64,000 nucleotides of DNA from NCBI GenBank assembly GCA_002747035.1, contig PDRZ01000015.1, positions 62,001 to 126,000 on the forward strand, given 5' to 3'. This document shows, piece after piece, positions 34,444 through 44,262 of the stretch (positions within the stretch are counted from its first letter, which is position 1; each line of letters begins with the position of its first letter). Source of the stretch: Rhodobacterales bacterium (GTDB lineage Bacteria > Pseudomonadota > Alphaproteobacteria > Rhodobacterales > Rhodobacteraceae). Under the pieces are notes generated by a model. The model was not told the DNA's origin. It made no database searches and saw only the letters and a program-made list of their open reading frames with translations. The position numbers were made by a program, and so were the translations under genes.

Positions 34444-34614
34444 TTTCATCATTATTTGGTGATGTCGGTAGACGTCGGGTGGCTGCATTCGTCTGGTTTC
34501 GCCGCAATGACGTCCTACTCCCTCAAACAGCGCTTCGGCGATGGCGAGCCTTTGGCGTGGTGGACGCACTCCGTGTGCAGACAGATGCTGCGCCAGATTA
34601 CTTTTGCAGATCAT
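34393..34614 (-). pseudogene. Truncated Irr/Fur-family regulator fragment at the end of the sit operon
   Basis: A 73-codon reading frame starting at ATG 34614 in a TGATG overlap with the last permease gene. Residues ~8-31 (HLSAHGVRPPRQRLAIAEAL, then FEGVGRH) match the N-terminal winged helix of the Irr branch of the Fur family. After RH the similarity stops abruptly and an unrelated tail runs to a stop at 34393. The break lies at the edge of the lower-GC accessory patch, so an insertion or deletion there probably cut the gene. The metal-binding and dimer domain is missing. Confidence 0.65.
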
Positions 34615-35468
34615 CACAGCAGCGCTTCTTCCACGCGCTGCTGTGACGTGCGGCGCGTGAGGATCTGGCGTCTTACAAAGGCCACGATGAACAGTGCAGT
34701 CAGGATCAGAATGATTGTGGGTGCGGGGGCACTATCAAGCAGAAAGCTGGCGTAGGTTCCCAGTAGCATCGACGCCATACATACCATGACAGACACCCAA
34801 AGCATCGTCGAAAACTTACGCACGACCAGAAACGCAATGGCACCCGGTGCAATCAGCAGGCCAATCGCAAGGATCAGACCCGCAGCAGATAGCGTGGCCA
34901 CAATGGTCAGTGAAAGGGCCGCCAGTAATCCGTAGTGCAGCCAGTTCACCCACAGCCCGGATGCGCGTGCCTGTGCCGGATCAAAGCTGTGCAGCAACCA
35001 GTCTTTCCACTTCAGCACCAGCATCAGACCAACGCCAAGCGATATGATGCCAGCGGTCCAGAGCTCATGTGGTTCTACGCCCAGCATGTTACCAAACAGG
35101 ATGTGATCAAGGTGCGCGTTCGTCTCGATCGAGACATACAGCACGATGCCGGCACCAAACATGCCGGAAAACACCACGCCCATGACGGTATCCTGCTTCA
35201 CGCGACTGTTCGTTGACAGATAGCCGGTCGCAAGCGCACAGGTCATGCCCGCAGCGAATGCGCCGATGATTAAAGGAAGGCCGATGATATAGGCCAGAAC
35301 AATGCCCGGCAGCACCGCGTGACTGACTGCGTCACCCATCAGCGCCCAGCCTTTCATCACCAGAAAACATGACAGCAATGCGGTTGGCACCGATACAATC
35401 ATGGAGATCAGGAACGCATTCTGCATGAATGGAAACTGGAAAGGCAGCATCAGGTATTCGATAGTCAT
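34614..35468 (-). CDS. sitD: Mn/Fe ABC transporter permease (second)
   Basis: A 284-aa ABC-3 family permease with about eight hydrophobic segments. Typical blocks: FLVMKGWALMGDAVSHAVLP near residue 36, the coupling GVVFSGMFGAGIVLYV and LLSAAGLILAIGLLIAPGA-like LSAAGLILAIGLLIAPGAIA near 190-210. It forms the membrane channel with the preceding permease. Its ATG lies in a TAATG overlap with that gene's stop. The letter sitD is by operon order; mntC- or znuB-like names are alternatives, but the binding protein points to manganese or iron. Confidence 0.9.
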   Translation of the reverse strand: MTIEYLMLPFQFPFMQNAFLISMIVSVPTALLSCFLVMKGWALMGDAVSHAVLPGIVLAYIIGLPLIIGAFAAGMTCALATGYLSTNSRVKQDTVMGVVFSGMFGAGIVLYVSIETNAHLDHILFGNMLGVEPHELWTAGIISLGVGLMLVLKWKDWLLHSFDPAQARASGLWVNWLHYGLLAALSLTIVATLSAAGLILAIGLLIAPGAIAFLVVRKFSTMLWVSVMVCMASMLLGTYASFLLDSAPAPTIILILTALFIVAFVRRQILTRRTSQQRVEEALL

Positions 35469-36349
35469 TATTGGAACTCCGCTGCAAGGTCGTCCGGGCC
35501 GCGTTCCAGTGCTTGTCTGGCTTTGCGTTTCGCAGCCAGCAGCCCGTGTTTAGGCGCAAGAATGAAGACGACGAGAAAGATGAGAGTTTGCAAGGTTACG
35601 ATGATGCCGCCCGTCGCGCCATCCAGGAAATAGCTGGCGTAAGCGCCGAGAAAGCTGGTAACAGACCCGATTGCGACGGAAACGATGATCAGACGCGGAA
35701 ACCTGTCGCAGACCAGATAGGCGGTCGCACCGGGTGTGACGACCAGAGCAATCACCAGAAATGCACCGACCGTTTGCATGGCGGCAACAACGCATGCGGA
35801 CAGCAGGATGAAGAAGATCGCTTTCAACAGACCAGGGCGCAATCCGATGGTTCGTGCATGGTTTTCATCAAAAAACGTGACCATCAGGTCTTTCCACTTT
35901 GCCAGCAATATCGCCAAAGACACAAAGCCGATGATCGCCAGTTGCAGCGTGTCTTCGGGTGTGATCGCCAGGATATTGCCCATCGTAATGGTCTGGATCG
36001 ACACTGACATCGGGTTGATCGACACGATAAACAGACCAAGCCCGAAAAAGGATGTGAATATAAGACCGATGATCACATCGACCTTCAGACCGGACCGTTC
36101 AGACAGAAACAACATCGCGCCAGCGGCCAGCCCGCCTGCGATAAACGCACCCAAAGCGAACGGCAGGCCAAGAATATAGGCACCGGCCACCCCCGGCACG
36201 ACCGAGTGCGACAACGCATCCCCGATCAGAGACCACCCTTTCAGCATCAGATAGGCGGATAGAAACGCACAGACCCCACCCACGAGGGCGGAAACCCACA
36301 TTGCATTCGTCATGTAGCCATAGGTAAACGGCTCAAGCAGATAGTCCAT
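35468..36349 (-). CDS. sitC: Mn/Fe ABC transporter permease (first)
   Basis: A 293-aa ABC-3 family permease similar to its downstream neighbour, with YLMLKGWSLIGDALSHSVVP near residue 35 and VGAFLVIALVVTPGATAYLV near 200. A hydrophilic C-terminal tail (LAAKRKARQALERGPDDLA) follows the last membrane segment. The ATG overlaps the ATPase stop (TGATG), so the four genes are tightly coupled. Confidence 0.9.
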   Translation of the reverse strand: MDYLLEPFTYGYMTNAMWVSALVGGVCAFLSAYLMLKGWSLIGDALSHSVVPGVAGAYILGLPFALGAFIAGGLAAGAMLFLSERSGLKVDVIIGLIFTSFFGLGLFIVSINPMSVSIQTITMGNILAITPEDTLQLAIIGFVSLAILLAKWKDLMVTFFDENHARTIGLRPGLLKAIFFILLSACVVAAMQTVGAFLVIALVVTPGATAYLVCDRFPRLIIVSVAIGSVTSFLGAYASYFLDGATGGIIVTLQTLIFLVVFILAPKHGLLAAKRKARQALERGPDDLAAEFQ

Positions 36350-37257
36350 CAGTTGCCTCGCTTTGCACGCTGGGTTTTGTCGCCGTATTGAACAAGCGGG
36401 CGTTCGTCATCGGTTAAGATCGTGACCGATCGCGCATCATCATCCTCATGCAGCATATCGCCTTCAAGCGTGAAGTGGCGAAGCACACCGCCAAAAGCCT
36501 CTTCTAGGTTTTCGCGGGTGAAGGTTGTTTCAGTTGGTCCGTGGGCCAGAACAGTGCCTTTGACAAGCACTGTGCGATCACAAAATTCAGGCACCGAACC
36601 CAGGTTGTGGGTTGATACCAACATGACGCGACCTTCGTCGCGCAACTCGCGTAGCAGGCCGATGATCTGTTCTTCGGTTTTTACGTCTACACCAGTGAAT
36701 GGCTCATCCAGCAAAATCACCTGACCGTCCTGTGCCAGAGACCGGGCCAGAAACACGCGTTTGCGTTGGCCGCCGGACAACTCGCCAATCTGGCGGTTTC
36801 TGAAATCCTGCATGTTGACGCGGCGCAGGGCTGCGTCAACCGCTTCATGATCTGCTTTCCTGGGGCGGCGTAGGAAGCCCATGTGACCATACCGGCCCAT
36901 CATGACCACGTCTTCGACCAGAACCGGAAATGCCCAGTCGACCTCTTCGGATTGCGGCACATAGGCCACCAGATTCCTGGCAAGAGCTTTTTGCACGTCC
37001 AGCCCGAGGATCTTGATTGCTCCTTTGGCTACCGGCACAAAGCCCATGACTGCTTTGAAAAGTGTTGATTTGCCTGCGCCATTCACCCCCACAAGGGCGG
37101 TCACCGTGCCGCGCGGCACCTCAAAATTGGCATTCCACAGGGCGGTGTGGCCGTTGCGATAAGTCACCGTTACATTCTGTGCGGAAATGCCCACTTTATT
37201 ATTGATACCCGGGATACTGATATCCGCATGGTCGGCTGGAATTTCGTCGTCGCGCAT
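36349..37257 (-). CDS. sitB: Mn/Fe ABC transporter ATPase
   Basis: A 302-aa nucleotide-binding subunit. Walker A is [14 protein letters not shown] near residue 65, the signature is [19 protein letters not shown] near 160, Walker B is [12 protein letters not shown] near 182, and the H-loop is [12 protein letters not shown]. The start is ATG at 37257, 6 bases after AAAGGA; the longer in-frame reading to 37278 has no ribosome site. It powers the two permeases that follow. Confidence 0.93.
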   Translation of the reverse strand: MRDDEIPADHADISIPGINNKVGISAQNVTVTYRNGHTALWNANFEVPRGTVTALVGVNGAGKSTLFKAVMGFVPVAKGAIKILGLDVQKALARNLVAYVPQSEEVDWAFPVLVEDVVMMGRYGHMGFLRRPRKADHEAVDAALRRVNMQDFRNRQIGELSGGQRKRVFLARSLAQDGQVILLDEPFTGVDVKTEEQIIGLLRELRDEGRVMLVSTHNLGSVPEFCDRTVLVKGTVLAHGPTETTFTRENLEEAFGGVLRHFTLEGDMLHEDDDARSVTILTDDERPLVQYGDKTQRAKRGN

Positions 37258-37337
37258 GTTTTTTCCTTTGGCGTACACTGCCCTTGCAGTTTAACGCAGA
37301 CGACCTGCGACACGAAAGCCGCAGGTCAATTGAATTA

Positions 37338-38240
37338 TTATTTTGTCGCGGATGTCAGTCCATCAGCCACTGTGCGCGATGTCACGCTCAGAAGATCAAG
37401 GTATGTTGGCACCTCACCATCCGGTTCACTCAAGCTGTCAACATACAGGACGCCACCGTAGGAAACACCGGTTTCTCGTGCCACCTGTTCGGCCGGGGCG
37501 GTGTTGACCGTGCTTTCACAGAACACGACAGGAATGTTATGTTTCCGCACACCATCGATAACGGCGCGCACCTGCTGGGGCGTACCGACCTGATCAGCGT
37601 TCATTGGCCACAGATACAATTCCTTCATGCCAAAATCACGCGCGAGGTAGCTGAATGCTCCTTCGCAGGTTACCAGCCAGCGGCGATCTTCCGGGATTTC
37701 TGCAATGGCGGCGCGCAATGGCTCAATAGTTGCGCGAAGCTTTGCCTTGTAGGCGTCGGCATTCGCCATGTAGGTTTCAGCATTTTCAGGGTCTTGCTCA
37801 ATGAAGGCCTTCACAATGTTGTCGATGTAGATAAGTGCGCTGTCCAGGGCCATCCAGGCGTGGGGGTTCGGCTTGCCCTGGTAGCTACCCGAAGAAATGG
37901 AGATTGGATCAATCCCTTCGGTCAGCGTGGCGGATGGCACGCCTTTCAGATTGGTCAGGAACTGTTCGAACCAAAGTTCCAGATTCATGCCATTCCACAA
38001 AATCAGGTCAGCATCAGATGCACGCACGATATCTTGCGGTGTCGGTTCATACCCATGAATTTCAGCGCCTGGCTTGGTGATGGACACCACATCTGCCGCG
38101 TCCCCCGCCACATTCGAAGCCATATCGGCAAGCACTGTAAAGGTCGTGACAACCTTCATGCGCTCCTCTGCCAAAGCACCGGAGGCACAGGTCGCTGTGA
38201 TCGTCGCGACGGCTGTCGCTTTAAGGAATCGGGATAGCAT
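37338..38240 (-). CDS. sitA: Mn/Fe-binding periplasmic protein (cluster A-I, ZnuA/SitA family)
   Basis: A 300-aa substrate-binding protein with a signal peptide (MLSRFLKATAVATITATCAS, cleaved near ALA-EE). Metal ligands expected for Mn/Fe-type members are seen as His in EIHGYEPTPQD, His in PNPHAWMAL, Glu in VTCEGAFSYL and Asp in VLYVDSLSEPDG. The absence of a His-rich loop argues against a zinc-type ZnuA. It leads the sitABCD operon, whose promoter carries two Mur-box-like palindromes. Confidence 0.93.
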   Translation of the reverse strand: MLSRFLKATAVATITATCASGALAEERMKVVTTFTVLADMASNVAGDAADVVSITKPGAEIHGYEPTPQDIVRASDADLILWNGMNLELWFEQFLTNLKGVPSATLTEGIDPISISSGSYQGKPNPHAWMALDSALIYIDNIVKAFIEQDPENAETYMANADAYKAKLRATIEPLRAAIAEIPEDRRWLVTCEGAFSYLARDFGMKELYLWPMNADQVGTPQQVRAVIDGVRKHNIPVVFCESTVNTAPAEQVARETGVSYGGVLYVDSLSEPDGEVPTYLDLLSVTSRTVADGLTSATK

Positions 38241-38276
38241 TTGGTTCTCCTATGAGTGAATTCACGCTCACTGTAA

Positions 38277-38323
38277 ATGCAAAGCATTCGCAATTGTCAA
38301 TTGGTATTGCGAGGCATTCGCAA
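38277..38323. promoter_or_regulatory. Two Mur/Fur-box-like operators upstream of sitA
   Basis: ATGCAAAGCATTCGCAA (38277-38293) and TTGCGAGGCATTCGCAA (38307-38323) are two related 17-bp sites starting 30 bp apart. The second is a perfect 6-5-6 inverted repeat (TTGCGA...TCGCAA). TGCAA-type palindromes are typical of Mur, the manganese-sensing Fur of alphaproteobacteria. They lie between sitA and the divergent Fur/Mur gene, so either manganese repression of sitABCD or autoregulation would fit. Confidence 0.65.
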
Positions 38324-38339
38324 AAAGTTCATTGGCTGG

Positions 38340-38456
38340 TTAAAGCGTTTCCAGTTATTGTCGGATCACAGCAATAGCTGGAAACGCCCACACTCCTGAT
38401 ATGTTGTGCGGCGTTTCCGCAACACGCTGAGTCAACGTCATGTGGAAACGCTTTAA
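38340..38456 (+). repeat. Dispersed palindromic repeat, long copy R3
   Basis: A 117-bp composite element bounded by exact inverted termini TTAAAGCGTTTCC and GGAAACGCTTTAA. It contains two hairpin modules: GTTTCCAGTTATTG...CAATAGCTGGAAAC and GTTTCCGCAACACG...CGTCATGTGGAAAC. The right module is the same as the short copies R1 and R2. It is inserted between the Mur boxes and the Fur/Mur gene. Confidence 0.88.
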
Positions 38457-38483
38457 GAAGCTTAAAACGCTTAGGATGCCAAA

Positions 38484-38906
38484 ATGAGCGCAGTGCCCGA
38501 TGAAATAGATTGCATGCTACGCGAAGCAGGCATCCGCGTCACACAACAACGACGAACAGTTATCGCCGTTTTGGTTCAAAGCGATGATCACCCCAGTGCT
38601 CAAGACGTTTATGCACGTACCAAATTGGTAGACAGCAGTGTGTCTTTTGCGACCGTTTACCGCGCGCTCGCTATTCTGGCAGGTGCTGGCATTGTCCAGC
38701 GCATTGCTGTAGACGATGGTCCTGCCCGATTTGAAATGGCACCAGAAACCGAACATGATCATTTAGTTGATGTTGACAACGGTGAGGTGCTGGAACTGGC
38801 ATCTGAAGAGTTGACTGCTCTAAGATCGCGTCTGGCTGCTGAGCTTGGTTATATAATTATCAGTCAGCATTCGGTTCTTCGAGTGCGTAAGCTTAAAAAG
38901 TCATGA
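38484..38906 (+). CDS. Fur-family metalloregulator (likely Mur)
   Basis: A 140-aa Fur-family repressor: winged-helix DNA-binding N-terminus with RVTQQRRTVIAVL and the recognition segment VSFATVYRALAILAGAGIV, then a dimerisation/metal region with EHDHLVDVDNGEVLEL (HxH ligand). It lacks the CxxC structural zinc pairs near the C-terminus. Position next to sitABCD and Mur-box-like operators supports the manganese-sensing branch (Mur), although Irr or true Fur cannot be excluded from sequence alone. Confidence 0.85.
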   Translation: MSAVPDEIDCMLREAGIRVTQQRRTVIAVLVQSDDHPSAQDVYARTKLVDSSVSFATVYRALAILAGAGIVQRIAVDDGPARFEMAPETEHDHLVDVDNGEVLELASEELTALRSRLAAELGYIIISQHSVLRVRKLKKS

Positions 38907-39038
38907 TGCTGTCAAATTTTAAGCAGCGTCAGGGGGCTAACCCTCATACACGGAGTTTCGGATACGCCCCCCATAGATCGGTCAAAGTAGATTCTTTGCC
39001 ATCCTCCGCTGCATGATGGACATATAAAACTCTATATA

Positions 39039-39068
39039 TTGACACTCGCCTGACCTATGACGCAATAT
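39039..39068 (+). promoter_or_regulatory. Sigma-70-type promoter candidate for the B12-riboswitch transcript
   Basis: TTGACA at 39039-39044 and CAATAT at 39063-39068, 18 bases apart, directly upstream of the riboswitch aptamer. Confidence 0.4.
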
Positions 39069-39069
39069 A

Positions 39070-39245
39070 CCGTTGCTTCGGTTCTTTCGATTCCTGTCGA
39101 AAGCTAAGAGGGAAACCGGTGAAACTCCGGCGCTGCCCCCGCAACTGTAAGCGGAAAGTTCGGCTGAATGCGCCACTGAAAGCACAGTTTTGGGAAGGCC
39201 AGTTTGAACGATGATCCGCAAGTCAGGAGACCTGCCGTAGCCTGA
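39070..39245 (+). ncRNA. Cobalamin (B12) riboswitch upstream of nrdHIEF
   Basis: The core contains the signature segments in order: AAGAGGGAAACCGGTGAAAC, CCGGCGCTGCCCCCGCAACT, GTAAGCGG, CCACTG, GGGAAGGC and AAGTCAGGAGACCTGCC. It lies ~90 bp before nrdH on the same strand. The known logic is repression in the presence of adenosylcobalamin, so the B12-independent class Ib reductase would be made only when B12, and hence a class II enzyme, is short. The expression platform between 39245 and 39330 was not resolved. Confidence 0.95.
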
Positions 39246-39330
39246 ATGATGACCACGAACGGAGGGTTCGGGGGCGTGTGGCGGGACTATCCCGTGGCGT
39301 CCTCGGATTTGATAAAAGAACAGAGGACAA

Positions 39331-39552
39331 ATGAGCATTACCGTGTATTCAAAACCCGCTTGCGTTCAATGCACCGCGACGACCCGTGCATTGGACGCCA
39401 AAGGTATCAGCTATGATGTGGTTGATCTGACCGAAGATGACAGTGCAATGACCCGCGTGACTGAACTGGGCTATCGTCAGGTCCCCGTGGTTGTTGCGGG
39501 CAGTGATCATTGGTCGGGTTTCCGCCCCGACATGATCGCGCAACTGGCCTGA
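39331..39552 (+). CDS. nrdH: Glutaredoxin-like NrdH
   Basis: A 73-aa redoxin that reduces class Ib ribonucleotide reductase. The active site CVQC lies at residues 11-14 in the strand SITVYSKPACVQCTATTRAL; the C-terminal WSGFRPDMI is the NrdH-specific stretch. AGAGGA stands 5 bases before ATG. First gene of nrdHIEF, controlled by the B12 riboswitch. Confidence 0.95.
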   Translation: MSITVYSKPACVQCTATTRALDAKGISYDVVDLTEDDSAMTRVTELGYRQVPVVVAGSDHWSGFRPDMIAQLA

Positions 39553-39555
39553 TCC

Positions 39556-39981
39556 ATGGTCGCGCCGATCCCGGCGCTGGTCTATTTCTCATCGAAATCC
39601 GGAAACACCCATCGCTTTGTAACGCGGTTGGGACTGCCCGCTTTCCGCATTCCGGTTGAGGCCGATCAGTTGCCTGACCCTACGGACCCTTATGTTCTGA
39701 TCTGCCCAACCTATGCCGATGGCGACGGGCGCGGGGCCGTTCCGAAACAGGTGATCCGTTTTTTGAACGACCCGGCCCGCCGCGCCGGGATCATCGGGGT
39801 GATCGGCACCGGCAATCGCAATTTCGGGGCGACCTACGCCCTGTCCGGTCGCATCATTGCGCAGAAATGCAAGGTGCCACTGCTCTATTCCTTCGAGTTG
39901 GCAGGAACTGAAACAGACATCGCCCGCGTCCGCGCCGGGCTTGAAAACCTAGGGAGACACCAATGCTCGACAGCAGCATAA
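39556..39981 (+). CDS. nrdI: Flavodoxin-like NrdI
   Basis: A 141-aa FMN protein that supplies the oxidant for assembling the dimanganese-tyrosyl cofactor of NrdF. The phosphate loop is [13 protein letters not shown], followed by [15 protein letters not shown] and [18 protein letters not shown], all NrdI-specific. It starts 3 bp after nrdH and overlaps the nrdE start by 19 bp. Confidence 0.95.
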   Translation: MVAPIPALVYFSSKSGNTHRFVTRLGLPAFRIPVEADQLPDPTDPYVLICPTYADGDGRGAVPKQVIRFLNDPARRAGIIGVIGTGNRNFGATYALSGRIIAQKCKVPLLYSFELAGTETDIARVRAGLENLGRHQCSTAA

Positions 39982-42086
39982 ACGAACAGGACTATCACGC
40001 ACTGAACGCGATGCTGAACCTGTACGATGGTGAGGGGAAGATCAGGTTCGATGCCGACCGCATGGCCGCGCGGCAGTATTTCCTGCAACACGTGAACCAG
40101 AATACTGTATTTTTCCATTCGCTGGATGAAAAACTGGGCTATCTGGTGTCGGAAGGCTATTATGAAGAGGCCGTTCTGGATCAGTATTCCAAGAACTTCA
40201 TGCGCAAAATCTGGGACGCGGCCTATGCCAGGAAATTTCGGTTCCCGACCTTTCTGGGCGCGTTCAAATATTACACCTCTTACACGCTGAAAACCCGCGA
40301 TGGGCAGCGGTTTCTGGAGCGTTACGAGGATCGCGTTGTCATGACCGCGCTGGCGCTGGCGCGCGGTGATGAGGCGCAGGCCATGTCTTTTATGGAAGAA
40401 ATCCTGGATGGCCGATTCCAACCCGCCACCCCCACCTTTCTGAACGCGGGAAAAGCCTCGCGCGGTGAGCTGATCTCATGCTTCTTGCTGCGTCTGGAAG
40501 ATAACATGGAAAGCATCGGTCGTGGCATCAACTCGGCCCTGCAGCTGTCCAAACGAGGCGGCGGCGTGGCGCTGCTGCTGACTAACATCCGCGAACATGG
40601 TGCCCCGATCAAAGGCATCGAAAACCAGTCCTCGGGCGTGATCCCTGTGATGAAACTGCTGGAGGACAGTTTTTCCTATGCCAACCAGCTGGGTGCGCGG
40701 CAAGGCGCGGGTGCCGTCTATCTGAACGCACATCACCCGGATATCATGCGGTTCCTCGACACCAAGCGTGAAAACGCGGATGAGAAAATTCGTATCAAAA
40801 CCTTGAGCCTTGGGGTGGTGATCCCTGACATCACCTTTGAACTGGCGAAGAAAAACGCCGACATGTACCTGTTCTCGCCGCATGACGTGGAAAAGGTTTA
40901 TGGCGTGCCCTTCTCGGACATCTCGGTCACCGAGAAATATTACGAGATGGTGGATGACAAACGCATCCGCAAATCCAAAATCAACGCGCGTGAACTCTTC
41001 CAGACCATTGCTGAGATCCAGTTCGAAAGCGGCTATCCTTACGTGATGTTTGAAGACACGGTGAACCGGATGAACCCCATCGCGGGCCGCATTAACATGT
41101 CTAACCTGTGTTCGGAAATCCTGCAGGTCAATGAGGCGTCCGAGTTCAACGACGATCTCAGCTATGCCCATCTGGGCACGGATATTTCCTGCAACCTCGG
41201 CTCGCTGAACATTGCCAAGTCGATGGATGGCGGAGATCTGGGCCGCACAGTCGGGGCTGCGATCCGCGCACTGACCGCGGTGTCCGAGATGTCGGCGATT
41301 GACTCGGTGCCGTCGATCCGTCGTGGCAATGATGAAAGTCACGCCATTGGGCTGGGGCAGATGAACCTGCACGGATTTCTGGCGCGGGAACATATCCACT
41401 ATGGCTCGCCCGACGGGGTTGAGTTCACGTCCGTGTATTTCGCCACTGTAGCTTACCACGCAATCCGCACTTCCTGCGATCTGGCGCAGGAGCGCAAAGC
41501 GTCGTTCAAAGGGTTCGAAGATTCGGATTACGCCTCGGGCACGTTCTTCGACAAATACACTACCCGCGATTGGCTGCCCGAAAGCGACCGTGTAAAAGCG
41601 CTGTTTGAGGGCATGACCCTGCCCACACGCGACGATTGGGAGGCGTTGAAGGCTGATGTAATGAGCCATGGCCTCTATAACCGGAACCTTCAGGCCGTGC
41701 CGCCGACCGGGTCGATCAGCTATATCAACAACTCGACCTCTTCGATCCATCCCATCGTATCCAAGATCGAAATACGCAAGGAGGGCAAGATCGGTCGTGT
41801 CTATTACCCCGCAGCCTTCATGAACAATGACAACCTCGAATACTACCGCGATGCCTATGAGATTGGGCCCGAGGCGCTGATCGACACATACGCGGCGGCC
41901 ACCGAACATGTCGATCAGGGCCTGTCCCTGACCCTGTTCTTCCCGGCTGAGGCCACAACCCGTGACATCAACCGCGCGCAAATTTACGCGTGGAAGAAAG
42001 GCATCAAAACCATCTATTACGTGCGTCTGCGCCAGGAGGCCCTTGAGGGGACCGAAGTGCAAGGCTGCGTATCCTGTACGTTGTAA
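39963..42086 (+). CDS. nrdE: Class Ib ribonucleotide reductase, alpha subunit
   Basis: A 707-aa catalytic subunit reducing ribonucleoside diphosphates. The active-site Cys of the first beta strand is in [13 protein letters not shown], the radical-site region includes [31 protein letters not shown] follows near residue 580, and the C-terminal redox pair is VQGCVSCTL. There is no N-terminal ATP-cone, as expected for class Ib. The start overlaps nrdI by 19 bp. Confidence 0.96.
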   Translation: MLDSSINEQDYHALNAMLNLYDGEGKIRFDADRMAARQYFLQHVNQNTVFFHSLDEKLGYLVSEGYYEEAVLDQYSKNFMRKIWDAAYARKFRFPTFLGAFKYYTSYTLKTRDGQRFLERYEDRVVMTALALARGDEAQAMSFMEEILDGRFQPATPTFLNAGKASRGELISCFLLRLEDNMESIGRGINSALQLSKRGGGVALLLTNIREHGAPIKGIENQSSGVIPVMKLLEDSFSYANQLGARQGAGAVYLNAHHPDIMRFLDTKRENADEKIRIKTLSLGVVIPDITFELAKKNADMYLFSPHDVEKVYGVPFSDISVTEKYYEMVDDKRIRKSKINARELFQTIAEIQFESGYPYVMFEDTVNRMNPIAGRINMSNLCSEILQVNEASEFNDDLSYAHLGTDISCNLGSLNIAKSMDGGDLGRTVGAAIRALTAVSEMSAIDSVPSIRRGNDESHAIGLGQMNLHGFLAREHIHYGSPDGVEFTSVYFATVAYHAIRTSCDLAQERKASFKGFEDSDYASGTFFDKYTTRDWLPESDRVKALFEGMTLPTRDDWEALKADVMSHGLYNRNLQAVPPTGSISYINNSTSSIHPIVSKIEIRKEGKIGRVYYPAAFMNNDNLEYYRDAYEIGPEALIDTYAAATEHVDQGLSLTLFFPAEATTRDINRAQIYAWKKGIKTIYYVRLRQEALEGTEVQGCVSCTL

Positions 42087-43070
<984 letters not shown>

Positions 43071-43094
43071 TGCCGAAAGACACCCTGAAAATCG

Positions 43095-43143
43095 TTAAAG
43101 CGTTCGACCTTTAACCTGAGACAGGGAAAAGGGCGAACGCCTT
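43095..43143. repeat. Related palindromic element R5 (possible nrdF terminator)
   Basis: A 49-bp element beginning TTAAAGCGTTCGACCTTT and ending AAAAGGGCGAACGCCTT. The arms CGTTCGACCTTT and AAAGGGCGAACG pair with one mismatch. It shares the TTAAAGCGTT end and 49-bp length with R1-R4 but differs inside, so it may be a distinct, related family. It lies 24 bp after nrdF. Confidence 0.55.
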
Positions 43144-43253
43144 GGACCAAGCGGAACGATCCAAAATAAAGCGATCCGCAATCTAAAAAATTTGGGGCGG
43201 TCCACGGGAAAATCACCGCGTGGTCGGGAGGAAGCGTGTTCCGTGGCGCGGGG

Positions 43254-44162
43254 TCAGACCGCGTGGCCCAGATGTTTTTCGCCGCGTTTTTCCGCCAGCG
43301 CGATTTGTTTCTGGCGTTCGCGGAACCGGGCCTTGTCTGCGTCGGATGTTTTGTCGATGCACAGGTGGCAGCTTACTCCGTGTTCGTATTCCGGGCGTTC
43401 GCGATCTTCCGGCAGGATCGGGCAACGGCAGGCATGGCACAGCTTGTGCGGTCCTTCTTCCAACCCGTGCCCAACGGATACGCGCCCGTCGAACACGAAG
43501 CATTCCCCGTCCCAGGTGCTGGTTTCCTTTGGCACCTCTTCGAGGTATTTCAGGATCCCGCCCTTGAGGTGATACACCTCGTCAATTCCCTGGCCCAACA
43601 AGAAGTTGGTGGACTTCTCGCACCGGATACCTCCGGTACAGAACATGGCGATACGCTTGTTGTGGAACCGGTCCTTGTTCTCTTCCCACCACGCCGGGAA
43701 ATCGCGGAAGGTTTCGGTTTTCGGGTCGATTGCGCCCTGGAACGTACCAATGGCCACTTCGTAATCGTTGCGCGTGTCGATCACTGCCACATCCGGGCTC
43801 TGGATCAATTCGTTCCAGTCTTCGGGGGCCACGTAATGCCCGACGCCGGCCCGCGGATCCACATCCGGTTGCCCCATGGTTACGATCTCTTTCTTCAGCT
43901 TCACCTTCATGCGACCGAAAGGCTGATCGGTGGCAGTGCTGTCTTTCCAGACGATATCGGCGCAGCCCGGCAGAGTCTGAATATGTCGCAGGACCTGGTT
44001 CAGCCCCTCGGGCTGGCCCGCGATTGTGCCATTGATGCCTTCGCGGGCGAGCAAAAGCGACCCCGTGATCCCATGAGCCAGGCACAGGTCGACCAGCGGT
44101 TGGCGCAGCGCGGCGGGGTCATCGAAACGGGCGAAGTGGTAGAGGGCGCGAAGTGTATACAT
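43254..44162 (-). CDS. trhO: tRNA uridine(34) hydroxylase TrhO (rhodanese-domain protein)
   Basis: A 302-aa YceA/TrhO protein that makes 5-hydroxyuridine at position 34 of some tRNAs using O2. N-terminal acylphosphatase-like domain (GSLLLAREGINGTIAGQ), then a rhodanese domain with the catalytic Cys in MFCTGGIRCEKSTNFLL, and a C-terminal Cys/His-rich zinc-like tail (CHACRCPILPEDRE, then CHLCIDKTSD). ATG at 44162 is chosen because the longer reading to 44474 overlaps the divergent pncA and lacks family similarity. Confidence 0.94.
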   Translation of the reverse strand: MYTLRALYHFARFDDPAALRQPLVDLCLAHGITGSLLLAREGINGTIAGQPEGLNQVLRHIQTLPGCADIVWKDSTATDQPFGRMKVKLKKEIVTMGQPDVDPRAGVGHYVAPEDWNELIQSPDVAVIDTRNDYEVAIGTFQGAIDPKTETFRDFPAWWEENKDRFHNKRIAMFCTGGIRCEKSTNFLLGQGIDEVYHLKGGILKYLEEVPKETSTWDGECFVFDGRVSVGHGLEEGPHKLCHACRCPILPEDRERPEYEHGVSCHLCIDKTSDADKARFRERQKQIALAEKRGEKHLGHAV

Positions 44163-44262
44163 GAGACGCGATTTACGCCTGTTGCGCCTTTTGAACAAGG
44201 GGGTGCGACCATTGACGACAGCGGGTCCGCCCCCTACCCATGGGGCAAAGAAGGAGACGCTC

